In this document: positions 51,690 through 59,620 of the stretch, piece by piece | Layout of the letters: the number at the start of each line of letters is the position of its first letter | Numbering within the stretch: the first letter of the stretch is position 1 | From: an uncultured Bacteroidaceae bacterium | GTDB lineage: Bacteria; Bacteroidota; Bacteroidia; Bacteroidales; Bacteroidaceae | Assembly: GCA_905236985.1 (NCBI GenBank) | Contig: CAJORF010000099.1 | Location: 1-64,000, forward strand | Reading direction: 5' to 3' | DNA length: 64,000 nucleotides | The notes under the pieces: generated by a model | Told to the model about the DNA's origin: nothing | The model's database searches: none | Seen by the model: the letters and a program-made list of their open reading frames with translations, nothing else | Translations under genes and position numbers: made by a program

Positions 51690-51784
51690 AGGCATGAACC
51701 GAGTTGAGACCATTAGGGGCGGATGCCATATACTACAACCTAAACGGTCAGCGTGTGATGAATCTGTTAGGCATGCGCCTATAA
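51690..51784 (+). pseudogene. Frameshifted remnant of a second sorting-tail protein
   Basis: In one frame the sequence reads MNRVETIRG; after a one-base shift near 51718 it continues GADAIYYNLNGQRVMN, then LLGMRL and a stop. Together they match the beginning of the common Prevotella C-terminal tail (VETI ... IYYNLNGQRV). The final GIYxxNGKKV part is lost. It overlaps the end of the U32 peptidase gene on the other strand by a few bases. Confidence 0.6.
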
Positions 51785-53719
51785 CACTTGCATCTCACAA
51801 CGTTGACAGTCAAAGCGAAGGGGGAAAGTGCGGCCATCGGAAAGACGAAGGGAGAGAGGCTCGCGAAAGGGTAACCGATGACCATCGTGCTTACAGGCTC
51901 CAAGGGCGTGAAGGAGGCAGAAACGACAGGTCATGAGGGGGGTAGCAGACACTGTGGACTCGCACACTCCCCCCGAGGACTTTCCCCCCGCCCTCCCTGT
52001 TCGGGAGGGAGCAGTTACCTTAGAGGATAGAGATATGCAGCTTTCAGAACATCCTGCTCCCTCTCTAACAGGGAGGGCAGAGGGAGCGTCCGAGTCCAAG
52101 GCGGAAGTAGAATCTGCGATAAGGCTATCCACCACTTTCCTTCTCCAGTCGGCCAGGACGGAGGAGGGTATGAACCAGTTATCGGAGAGGTGAATGGTAA
52201 TGTCAGCGTCGTTGGTGATGAAAGGGGTGTCGCCAAGACGAGAGAGTTGGCGACGGATGTTGTCAGTTTGAGGAGTACGAGCAAGCTCGTGAGGATAGGG
52301 GAAAAGCCCCTCCCCCTGACTCCTCCTTTTTGGAAAGGGAGTAGGATGCGCCTGAGTATCTTTCATCCTTAATCTTTCCTCTTTTCTCTCAATTGTGAGG
52401 CGGAAGCCATCAGAGGTGTCTTCCAAGAGCCAACAGACAAGGAGGCGACGTTCGGCTGTGGGACGGGAGAGGATGCGCTCGAAGGCGGCATCATAGTTGC
52501 GATAGAGTGGCATTCCCTTACGTAGGAGCGAGAGGACAGAAGGATCTGCGGGATAGAGGTAGCCGTGCTCATCGACGCGGTTAACGCGGAAGCCTTGAAG
52601 ACGGCCTTCGACATCGATGAAACAGAGGCCATCACCGTTGGTAAAGGAAGCGGAACCTGCGATAGCCAGGGGCGCTGTCGATTTCACGTGACCCACAGGT
52701 TCGCCGATAGCCTTGGGGGTGGAGAAGCATGCCATATCGGGCTTGCGTCCATGAAGAAAGTAGTCGGTGAAGCGTCGGTTAAAGCTCTTGTTGACGTTGG
52801 GAATGAAGGAGATAACGGAGGAGCCGTAGGAGGAACGGCAGAAATCGTCGGGACGGCGGGCTATGATCTCATCGATGCGCTGACGGTAGTAGGCAGTAGT
52901 ATTCTTGACGTAGGAAACGTCCTTGAGACGACCTTCAATCTTGAATGAGGAGGCACCGGCATCCATGAGGGCTTCGAGCTCGGTAGCGCGGTTCATGTCG
53001 CGAAGAGAGAGGAGGTGGAGCTGTTTTTTCAACACCTTTCCGTCGGCATCAATGAGGTCGAAAGGGAGGCGGCAGAACTGGGCGCACTCGCCACGGTTGG
53101 CACTGCGGCCAAAGCAGTATTCAGAGGCATAGCAACGACCGCTGTAGCTGACGCAGAGGGCACCGTGGACGAAGACTTCAAGGGGCATCTCAGGAACAGC
53201 GGCGTGGATGGCGCGGATGGCTTCAAGGGAGAGCTCGCGAGCGAGGACAGTCTGCGTATAGCCAGCATCAAAGCGGGCGCGGACATCGTCAGCGGTGCGA
53301 TTGTCCATCTGGGTAGAGGAGTGGAGAGGGAGGGAGGATCGCACAAATATTTGCTCCACCAAACCGGAGGAAGGGGGAAGGGAACCTTCGGAGAAGGAGG
53401 GGGGAAGGATGCGAGAGTCTTGGGTGATGAGGGCATCGACATGGATGGAGGCGAGCTCGTTGATGAGGGTTTGGACAGCGGGGAACTCGTCATCATGGAG
53501 GAGCGTGTTGAGGGTCACATAAATGCGGACGCCGAAGAGATGAGCATAACGGACGAGGGAGGCGATATCCTCGATGCTGTTGCCTGCCGCTGCACGTGCT
53601 CCGAAACGCGGTGCACCGATATAGACGGCATCCGCACCATGACGGATGGCTTCGATACCACATTCAAGGTTACGGGCGGGAGCAAGGAGTTCAATCGTCC
53701 TCATTCTCTCATTTATCAT
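51779..53719 (-). CDS. U32 family peptidase with palindromic insertions
   Basis: A 646-residue member of the U32 collagenase-like family (bacterial relatives act with tRNA/rRNA hydroxylation or as proteases). Start at 53719 or at 53704 (MRTIELLAPARNLE). The core is intact: IRHGADAVYIGAPRFGARAAAGN near residue 24, EVFVHGALCVSYSGRCYASEYCFGRSANRGECAQFCRLPF near 178 with the family cysteines, and FKIEGRLKDVSYVKNTTAYYR near 260. Three in-frame GC-rich inserts interrupt it near residues 103-125, 445-475 and 535-585. The second and third lie in the variable C-terminal half, the first in a surface loop. Follows metA after 5 nt. Confidence 0.9.
   Translation of the reverse strand: MINERMRTIELLAPARNLECGIEAIRHGADAVYIGAPRFGARAAAGNSIEDIASLVRYAHLFGVRIYVTLNTLLHDDEFPAVQTLINELASIHVDALITQDSRILPPSFSEGSLPPSSGLVEQIFVRSSLPLHSSTQMDNRTADDVRARFDAGYTQTVLARELSLEAIRAIHAAVPEMPLEVFVHGALCVSYSGRCYASEYCFGRSANRGECAQFCRLPFDLIDADGKVLKKQLHLLSLRDMNRATELEALMDAGASSFKIEGRLKDVSYVKNTTAYYRQRIDEIIARRPDDFCRSSYGSSVISFIPNVNKSFNRRFTDYFLHGRKPDMACFSTPKAIGEPVGHVKSTAPLAIAGSASFTNGDGLCFIDVEGRLQGFRVNRVDEHGYLYPADPSVLSLLRKGMPLYRNYDAAFERILSRPTAERRLLVCWLLEDTSDGFRLTIERKEERLRMKDTQAHPTPFPKRRSQGEGLFPYPHELARTPQTDNIRRQLSRLGDTPFITNDADITIHLSDNWFIPSSVLADWRRKVVDSLIADSTSALDSDAPSALPVREGAGCSESCISLSSKVTAPSRTGRAGGKSSGGVCESTVSATPLMTCRFCLLHALGACKHDGHRLPFREPLSLRLSDGRTFPLRFDCQRCEMQVL
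51963..52105. repeat. In-frame palindromic insertion C in the U32 peptidase gene
   Basis: CCCTCCC-TGTTC-GGGAGGG (51991-52009) is a perfect 7-bp stem-loop; a related GCTCCCTCTCTAACAGGGAGGG element lies at 52055-52078 in inverted relation. The flank CCCCCCGCCCTCCCTGTT is shared with the insert in the ABC-F gene at 57091. Translated as LPVREGAG ... PSRTGRAGGKSSG. Confidence 0.75.
52295..52362. repeat. In-frame palindromic insertion B in the U32 peptidase gene
   Basis: GGGGAAAAGCCCCTCCCCC followed by ACTCC/GGAGT arms around CTTTCCAAAAAGG. Translated HPTPFPKRRSQGEGLFPYP. Same composition and wording as the other inserts, but less perfect. Confidence 0.55.
53350..53412. repeat. In-frame palindromic insertion A in the U32 peptidase gene
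   Basis: A GC-rich stretch with CCTTC-TCC-GAAGG at its centre and CCCCC-rich arms. Translated PPSFSEGSLPPSSG, it adds about 20 residues between QDSRIL and SLPLHSSTQ, where U32 proteins I know have a short connection. Confidence 0.6.
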
Positions 53720-53724
53720 TATCG

Positions 53725-54642
53725 TTAGTGTATGGCCTCAATATTGTAGGGAGTCTCCTGATAGACGTAGTAGTTGAGCCAGTTAGTGAAGAGGAGGTTG
53801 GCATGGGCGCGCCAGGTGACAACAGGGCCGAGGGAGGGGTTATCGGCGCGGTAGTAGTGGCGGGGAATGTCTATGGGGAGGCCCTTGCTGAGGTCGCGAC
53901 GGTACTCGGTGTCGAGGGTCAGGGACGAATACTCGGCGTGGCCTGTGATGAAGAACTCACGCCCCTCGCGCGCCATGACGATGCTGACGCCCGACTCCTC
54001 GGATTCGGCGATGATGGTGAGGTCATCTACTGCTTCGATGTCAGCGCGGTGGATCTCAGTGTGGCGGCTGTGCGGCATATAGAAGAGGTCATCGAAGCCA
54101 CGGAAGATGGGGAGAGTGGGCTCCAAAGGCCGCTGCGGGAAGATGCCGAACATCTTGGCTGGCAGCGGGTACTTGGGAATGCCGTAATGGTAGTATAGAC
54201 CTGCCTGCGCTGCCCAACAGATGTAAAGTGTCGAGGTGACGTGCGTGCGAGCCCAAGCGAAGATCTCAGTCATCTCAGGCCAATAAGTGACCTCTTCGAA
54301 GTCTAAATGCTCGACGGGCGCGCCAGTGATAATCATCCCATCGAACTTCTCATGGCGCAAAATCTCAAAGTCCTTGTAGAAAGCTCGCATGTGCTCAATG
54401 GGCGTGTTTTTGCTCGTATGGCTCTTAATCTTCATGAAGGTGAGATCGAGCTGGAGAGGCGAGTTGGAGAGCACGCGGATGAGGTCAGTTTCTGTTGTGA
54501 TCTTAATGGGCATGAGGTTGAGCACGACGATGCGCAATGGACGGATGTCCTGTGTGGCAGCACGCGTGGAGCCCATCACGAAGATGTTCTCTTTTTCGAG
54601 GAGGGATATGGCAGGTAGCCGGTCAGGGAGAGTTAGAGGCAT
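53725..54642 (-). CDS. metA: Homoserine O-acetyltransferase (MetA family)
   Basis: Activates homoserine for methionine synthesis. The 305-residue product aligns along its length with E. coli MetA: LPAISLLEKENIFVM, RPLRIVVLNLMPIKITTE, FDGMIITGAPVEHLDFEEVTYW, and LYICWAAQAGLYYHYGIPK with catalytic Cys142, ending in LLFTNWLNYYVYQETPY. Residue 111 is Glu. In this family Glu at 111 selects acetyl-CoA and Gly selects succinyl-CoA, so acetyl transfer is expected despite the gene name. The upstream gap holds the MITE-like inverted repeat. Confidence 0.95.
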   Translation of the reverse strand: MPLTLPDRLPAISLLEKENIFVMGSTRAATQDIRPLRIVVLNLMPIKITTETDLIRVLSNSPLQLDLTFMKIKSHTSKNTPIEHMRAFYKDFEILRHEKFDGMIITGAPVEHLDFEEVTYWPEMTEIFAWARTHVTSTLYICWAAQAGLYYHYGIPKYPLPAKMFGIFPQRPLEPTLPIFRGFDDLFYMPHSRHTEIHRADIEAVDDLTIIAESEESGVSIVMAREGREFFITGHAEYSSLTLDTEYRRDLSKGLPIDIPRHYYRADNPSLGPVVTWRAHANLLFTNWLNYYVYQETPYNIEAIH

Positions 54643-54650
54643 AGAAAAAA

Positions 54651-54796
54651 AGTTTAAAGTTTAAGGTTTAAAGTTTAATGAAGATTCTTGTAAATTATCG
54701 AGATCTCAGTTTAAAGTTTAATGAGTTCAGAGATGGACTTCTATTCTCCGTCTTGAAGGTATTCTCATTAAAACTTTAAACCTTAAACTTTAAACT
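54651..54796. repeat. MITE-like inverted repeat between the M13 peptidase gene and metA
   Basis: A 31-bp arm beginning AGTTTAAAGTTTAAGG (54651-54681) is repeated in inverse orientation at 54765-54796 with a single extra T. The arms are themselves iterated AAAGTTTA words. A third partial copy lies inside (54708-54724). No ORF fits within the ~146 bp. The whole gap between the two genes is essentially this element. Confidence 0.75.
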
Positions 54797-54805
54797 CCAA
54801 GGAGC

Positions 54806-56833
54806 TTACCAAATGGTGACACGATTTTCTTTGGGCACAAACATAGGATCATTCTCGGTGATGCCAAAAGCATCATACCATGCATCGATATGAGGCAGAG
54901 CACCATTAACGCGCCAACGACCGAGTGCGTGGGGATCGGACTTGGTGCGCTTACGGATCTCCTCGTCACGAATATTGGCTGCCCATACGCCAGCGTATGC
55001 CAGGAAGAAGCGCTGTTCGGGTGTAAAGCCATCCTCGGTGGCGAGGGGAACATTCTTCGTAGCGTTCTTAAAAGCCTGGAAGGCCACCTGTAAGCCGCCG
55101 TGGTCAGCCATATTCTCGCCAAGAGTGAGCTGTCCGTTGGCACAGAGGCCAGGCAACACTTCGATACCATCGAAGAAATGACGCATGACCTGTGTGCGCT
55201 CCTCGAAGCGGCGCGTATCTTCCTCTGTCCACCACTGACGCAGATTGCCATCCTTGTCGAACTTGGCACCCTGATCATCGAAGCCATGAGTCATCTCGTG
55301 ACCGATAACGACACCTATGGCACCGTAGTTGAAAGCATCGTCGGCATTCATGTCAAAGAATGGAGGCTGGAGAATGCCTGCGGGGAAACATATCTCATTG
55401 GTAGTGGGGTTATAGTAGGCGTTGACAGTCTGTGGCGTCATATACCATACAGTATTATCGACAGGCTTGTTGAGCTTCTTGTCAATCATATCACGAACAG
55501 CCCACATGGAAGCGTTTTTGACGTTCTCCCAATAAATAGGGCCAACCTCAAGCGTAGAGTAGTCGCGCCACTTGTCGGGATAACCCACCTTGACAATGAA
55601 GGCATTGAGTTTGTCGTGAGCCACAGCTTTGGTGCTGTCACTCATCCATTCCTGAGCGTCGATACGCTCGCCGAGAGCAATCTGCAGATTCTTGACCAGC
55701 TGCACCATGCGTTCTTTGGCTGCTGCAGGGAAGTACTTCGCCACGTAAAGCTGACCGACTGCCTCACCGAGTGCCATTTCAGTGGCCGATACGGCACGCT
55801 TCCAGCGCGGACGATCCTCCTCGCGACCGCTCATGACGCGACCGAAGAAATCGAAGTTGATAGCACGCGTTTCATCGTCAAGACAACCAGCAGCGGCGTT
55901 GATGAGCTGCCAAGAGATATAATTCTTCAGCACGCGGATATCCGTGTCAGCCCAGATAGCTTCAATCTCATGAATGACCTCAGGCTGACCTACGCTAACA
56001 GCCTTAATGTCGTTGGCTCCGTGGATGTTGAAGTACTGCTTCCAGGCGATGCCAGGAAAGTCCTCCAGAAGCTGTGTAAAAGTCATCTTGTTGTAATTCT
56101 TCTCATCGTCGCGCAGTTCGGTGCGGGTACGGGAGATCTTGGCCAGACGCGTCTCAAGGGCAAGAACTTCGGCCACCTGTGCCGTCACATCGTCAGAAGC
56201 TATCTTGCAACGCGTGAAAAGATTAGCCATAAACTGTTTGTAAGCCTCGCGGATAGCTGTCGTGGCAGAGTCCGTGTCGAGGTAGTATTCACGCTGCCCC
56301 ATCACGAGACCGTCCTGAACAATCTGCAAGAGGTTGTTCTTGCTGTCCTTGATGTCAGCATCGATATAGAAGCCAAAGAGGCCATCGATGCCCTTGACTT
56401 GCAGGGAGGAATAGAGGCGGAAGAGCTCGTCCTTGTCGTAGCAGGCAGCAATGTTCTGGAGATCCTTGCGGATAGGTTCAATGCCCTGTTTATTGAGGCT
56501 GACGCTGTCCATGACGCTGTTATACATCATAGCAATTTTATCGGCGATGCTCCCAGCCTCGTTCTGCTGTGCTGCTACGTCCTCGATGAGTCCGCGCAGC
56601 TGTTCGTTGTTGTTCTCAGCCAGTTGATCAAAGCTACCGAAACGTGAGTATTCGGCTGTCAAGGGATGAGCAGCCATCCAACCGCCGCAGGCATACTGAT
56701 AGAAATCAGTACCAGGGATAGCTGTCGTATCGAGGTTATTGAAGTCTATGCCTGTGGTGAGAGCGGTCTGTTGCCCGCCGCATGCGGTAAGGAGCGGAAG
56801 AACCATAATGGAAATGATGTGTTTGATTTTCAT
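54806..56833 (-). CDS. M13 family zinc metallopeptidase (PepO/neprilysin-like) lipoprotein
   Basis: A 675-residue secreted peptidase. The signal peptide ends in a lipobox (PLLTAC, Cys17), so it is probably periplasmic or surface lipoprotein. The zinc motif HEMTH (in VVIGHEMTHGFDDQG) lies near residue 522 with the third ligand Glu in ENMADHGGLQVAF near 590. NAYYNPTTNEICFPAGILQPPFF near 480 is also typical. These enzymes cut short peptides. It follows the ABC-F gene after 12 nt. Confidence 0.95.
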   Translation of the reverse strand: MKIKHIISIMVLPLLTACGGQQTALTTGIDFNNLDTTAIPGTDFYQYACGGWMAAHPLTAEYSRFGSFDQLAENNNEQLRGLIEDVAAQQNEAGSIADKIAMMYNSVMDSVSLNKQGIEPIRKDLQNIAACYDKDELFRLYSSLQVKGIDGLFGFYIDADIKDSKNNLLQIVQDGLVMGQREYYLDTDSATTAIREAYKQFMANLFTRCKIASDDVTAQVAEVLALETRLAKISRTRTELRDDEKNYNKMTFTQLLEDFPGIAWKQYFNIHGANDIKAVSVGQPEVIHEIEAIWADTDIRVLKNYISWQLINAAAGCLDDETRAINFDFFGRVMSGREEDRPRWKRAVSATEMALGEAVGQLYVAKYFPAAAKERMVQLVKNLQIALGERIDAQEWMSDSTKAVAHDKLNAFIVKVGYPDKWRDYSTLEVGPIYWENVKNASMWAVRDMIDKKLNKPVDNTVWYMTPQTVNAYYNPTTNEICFPAGILQPPFFDMNADDAFNYGAIGVVIGHEMTHGFDDQGAKFDKDGNLRQWWTEEDTRRFEERTQVMRHFFDGIEVLPGLCANGQLTLGENMADHGGLQVAFQAFKNATKNVPLATEDGFTPEQRFFLAYAGVWAANIRDEEIRKRTKSDPHALGRWRVNGALPHIDAWYDAFGITENDPMFVPKENRVTIW

Positions 56834-56845
56834 AATGATATGTTT

Positions 56846-58822
56846 TTATGCATTAAGTGTTTCAGATGCTTCGAGCCAACGTGTTTCAGCTTCTTTGAGC
56901 TGAGTGCGAAGGCGAGTGTGACGTTCGTAGAGAGATGTGTCGGCAGCACCCTCGGGTGTAGAGAGCTGATCCTCGACGAGGTGGAGAGCAGCTTCAAGCT
57001 GGGCGATCTCCGCTTCCACCTCCTCCACCGCTTTCTCGAGCTTACGGCGCTGACGGGCAGCGGCTTTTTGTGCAGCATAGGAAGACTCTCCCCCCGCCCT
57101 CCCTGTTAGGGAGGGGAGAGGACCCTCTCCCCGCTCCCCCGTAATGGGGAGAGCCTCGCTTCGCTCGTTTTTTTCATACAAGCCGGAGGACGCCCCTCCC
57201 TCACGGGAGGGGACGGGGGTGGGTCTTTTTAGCCAATCATAAATCCCCCCAAGATGTTCGCGGACGCGACCGCCGCCAAAGCTATAGACCTTCTGCACGA
57301 GGCCATCGAGGAACTGGCGGTCGTGGCTGACCACGATGACGGTGCCATCGAAGGCGGCAATGGCTTCCTTCAAGACATCCTTAGACTTCATGTCGAGGTG
57401 GTTGGTTGGCTCATCGAGGATGAGGAAGTTGACGGGTTCGAGCAGGAGCTTGATCATCGCCAAGCGTGAACGTTCGCCGCCGGAGAGGACCTTCACCTTC
57501 TTGTCCGACTCCTCGCCGCCAAACATGAAAGCACCAAGGATGTCGCGAATGCGGGTGCGGATGTCGCCGCGTGCTACGCGGTCGATGGTATCGAAAACGG
57601 TGAGCTCGGGGTCAAGGAGCTGCGCCTGGTTTTGGGCGAAGTAACCGATTTGCACATTGTGTCCGACCTTGAGCGAGCCTTCGAAGGGAATCTCACCGAG
57701 GATACACTTGACGAGGGTGGATTTGCCTTCGCCGTTGCGCCCAACGAAAGCGACCTTCTCGCCTCGGCGGATGGTGAGGTTGACGTGAGCGATAACATAA
57801 GACCCCTGGGTGTAGCTCTTGGCCAAATCCTCGACAATCAAGGGAAAGTCGCCGCTGCGCTGACAAGGCGGGAACTTAAGGTGGAGCGCGCTGTTATCGA
57901 TGTCATCCACCTCGATGGGGACGATGCGGTTGAGCTGCTTGATGCGTTCCTGCACCTGCACGGCCTTAGTGGGCTTATAACGGAAACGCTCGATGAACTC
58001 TTTGAGGTCGGCTATCTCCTTCTGCTGATTCTCGTAGGCACGGAGCTGCTGCTCGCGACGTTCGGCACGCAGACGGACGTACTCGTCATATTTGACCTTG
58101 TAGTCCCAGATACGTCCGCAGGAGATTTCAAGCGTGCGATTGGTTACATTATTAATGAACGCGCGATCGTGCGAGACGAGGATAACGGCACAAGCACGCT
58201 GCTGGAGGTACTGTTCCAGCCATTGTATGCTCTCAATGTCGAGGTGGTTTGTAGGCTCATCGAGGAACAGCACCTCGGGTTTGCGCAGTAGGAGCTTGGC
58301 CAGCTCGATGCGCATACGCCATCCACCACTGAGCTCGCGTGTAGGGCGGTTAAAGTCTGTACGTTCGAAACCCAGCCCCATTAACGTCCGCTCCACTTCA
58401 GCGTGGTAGTTGAGCCCGCCGAGCATCTGGAAATGTTCCTCGGCACGGGTAAATCGCTCGACCAGAGAGAGATAAGCCTCGCTCTCGTAGTCTGTACGCT
58501 CAGCCATTTCCTGCTGCATCCGTTCGATGTCAGCCTGTAGGTCACTGATGTGGTCGAAGGCAAGGAGCGTCTCATCCATGACCGTGCGCTCGTCAGCCAA
58601 CTCCATGACCTGAGGTAGATAAGCCACTGATGTATCGCGGGAAACGGCGACGCTGCCACTCGTGGGCAACTGCTGCCCCGCCATAATCTTGAGTAGCGTA
58701 GATTTGCCTGCACCGTTCTTACCGGTGAGGGCGATACGGTCGCGGTCATTCACCACAAAGCTAACATCGGTGAACAGCGGTTTGGCACTGAATTCTACGG
58801 AAAGATGTTCAACGGAGATCAT
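56846..58822 (-). CDS. ABC-F family ATPase with palindromic insertion
   Basis: A soluble tandem ATPase of 658 residues, no membrane part; ABC-F proteins act on the ribosome. Domain 1 has LTGKNGAGKSTLLK near residue 32 and LSGGWRMRIELAKLLL plus VLFLDEPTNHLD near 165-190. The linker region has ERFRYKPTKAVQVQERIK near 290. Domain 2 has FVGRNGEGKSTLVK near 365 and LSGGERSRLAMIKLL plus LILDEPTNHLD near 445-470. After the second domain (GGIYDWLKR, near 535) an in-frame GC-rich insertion of about 50 residues precedes the C-terminal coiled coil. Uup/YdiF-like proteins have a similar coiled coil. Confidence 0.95.
   Translation of the reverse strand: MISVEHLSVEFSAKPLFTDVSFVVNDRDRIALTGKNGAGKSTLLKIMAGQQLPTSGSVAVSRDTSVAYLPQVMELADERTVMDETLLAFDHISDLQADIERMQQEMAERTDYESEAYLSLVERFTRAEEHFQMLGGLNYHAEVERTLMGLGFERTDFNRPTRELSGGWRMRIELAKLLLRKPEVLFLDEPTNHLDIESIQWLEQYLQQRACAVILVSHDRAFINNVTNRTLEISCGRIWDYKVKYDEYVRLRAERREQQLRAYENQQKEIADLKEFIERFRYKPTKAVQVQERIKQLNRIVPIEVDDIDNSALHLKFPPCQRSGDFPLIVEDLAKSYTQGSYVIAHVNLTIRRGEKVAFVGRNGEGKSTLVKCILGEIPFEGSLKVGHNVQIGYFAQNQAQLLDPELTVFDTIDRVARGDIRTRIRDILGAFMFGGEESDKKVKVLSGGERSRLAMIKLLLEPVNFLILDEPTNHLDMKSKDVLKEAIAAFDGTVIVVSHDRQFLDGLVQKVYSFGGGRVREHLGGIYDWLKRPTPVPSREGGASSGLYEKNERSEALPITGERGEGPLPSLTGRAGGESSYAAQKAAARQRRKLEKAVEEVEAEIAQLEAALHLVEDQLSTPEGAADTSLYERHTRLRTQLKEAETRWLEASETLNA
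57083..57230. repeat. In-frame palindromic insertion in the ABC-F gene
   Basis: Three stem-loops in ~150 bp: CCCTCCC ... GGGAGGG near 57097-57115; CTCTCCCC (57125-57132) with GGGGAGAG (57146-57153); and CCCCTCCC-TCAC-GGGAGGGG (57193-57212), perfect over 8 bp. The reading frame stays open, giving PTPVPSREGGASSG ... ALPITGERGEGPLPSLTGRAGGE. The sequence CCCCCCGCCCTCCCTGTT is shared with the U32 insert. Confidence 0.8.
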
Positions 58823-58857
58823 GTCGTGGATTCAAGAAAGATAGAGTAGCCGAGGTG

Positions 58858-59613
58858 TCAAGCGAAAGCCTGCCGTGCCTTTTTGAGCAGATCGGAGGCA
58901 AAGATGAAGTCAGTGAGCGCCTGGTTGTCGGAAGAAGCAACTTGTGTCTTGTCGCCCGTCCACTCCTGAAAGCCCTCCTTGATGAAGATGATGCTGTCGC
59001 CAATTCCCATGACAGAGTTCATGTCGTGAGTGTTGATGATCGTCGTCATCTGGTATTCAACTGTGATATCGTGGATAAGGGCATCGATAACGAGCGATGT
59101 CTTGGGGTCAAGGCCGCTGTTGGGCTCATCGCAGAAGAGGTACTTCGGATTGAGAGCTATGGCTCGTGCGATAGCGACACGTTTCTGCATTCCACCAGAT
59201 ATCTCGTCGGGGAACTTGTTCTGCGCCTCCAAGAGGTTCACGCGGTCGAGGCACTGTTGAGCGCGCTTGGTGCGGTCGCGCAGCGTCATCGACGAAAACA
59301 TATCCAGCGGAAACATCACATTCTCGAGCACGGACATACTGTCGAAGAGCGCAGCCGATTGGAAAATCATCCCCATCTCGCGACGCAAAAACGCTTTCTC
59401 CTTCTTTTTCATGCTTACGAAGTCACGTCCGTCATAGAGAACCTGCCCCTCGGTAGTTTCCAACAATCCGACAATGCACTTCATGAGCACCGTCTTACCC
59501 GAGCCGGACTGGCCGATGATCAAATTGGTCTGACCAGCGGGAAAGATGGTCGTGATTCCCTTGAGGACTTCCTTGTCCTCGAATGACTTATGAATGTTCT
59601 TGATTTCTATCAT
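58858..59613 (-). CDS. mlaF: MlaF-like ABC transporter ATP-binding protein
   Basis: ATPase of an Mla-type lipid transporter. I choose the ATG at 59613 (MIEIKNIHKSFEDKEVLKGIT), giving 251 residues; the track start adds a Ser-rich antisense-like stretch over mlaE. Walker A LIIGQSGSGKTVLMK near residue 34, signature ISGGMQKRVAIARAIA near 137, and Walker B YLFCDEPNSGLDP near 160 are intact; SGGM(Q/R)KR is typical of MlaF. It starts 7 nt after mlaE. The substrate-binding mlaD gene is not next to it. Confidence 0.93.
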   Translation of the reverse strand: MIEIKNIHKSFEDKEVLKGITTIFPAGQTNLIIGQSGSGKTVLMKCIVGLLETTEGQVLYDGRDFVSMKKKEKAFLRREMGMIFQSAALFDSMSVLENVMFPLDMFSSMTLRDRTKRAQQCLDRVNLLEAQNKFPDEISGGMQKRVAIARAIALNPKYLFCDEPNSGLDPKTSLVIDALIHDITVEYQMTTIINTHDMNSVMGIGDSIIFIKEGFQEWTGDKTQVASSDNQALTDFIFASDLLKKARQAFA

Positions 59614-59620
59614 CGTCGAT

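Noticed and set aside
51963-52105. Transcription terminator inside the U32 gene
   Set aside because: Stem-loops lack a T-run, and the reading frame continues to conserved C-terminal cysteines.
55100-56647. 515-codon plus-strand ORF over the M13 peptidase gene
   Set aside because: Antisense shadow of a gene with intact HEMTH motif and lipobox.
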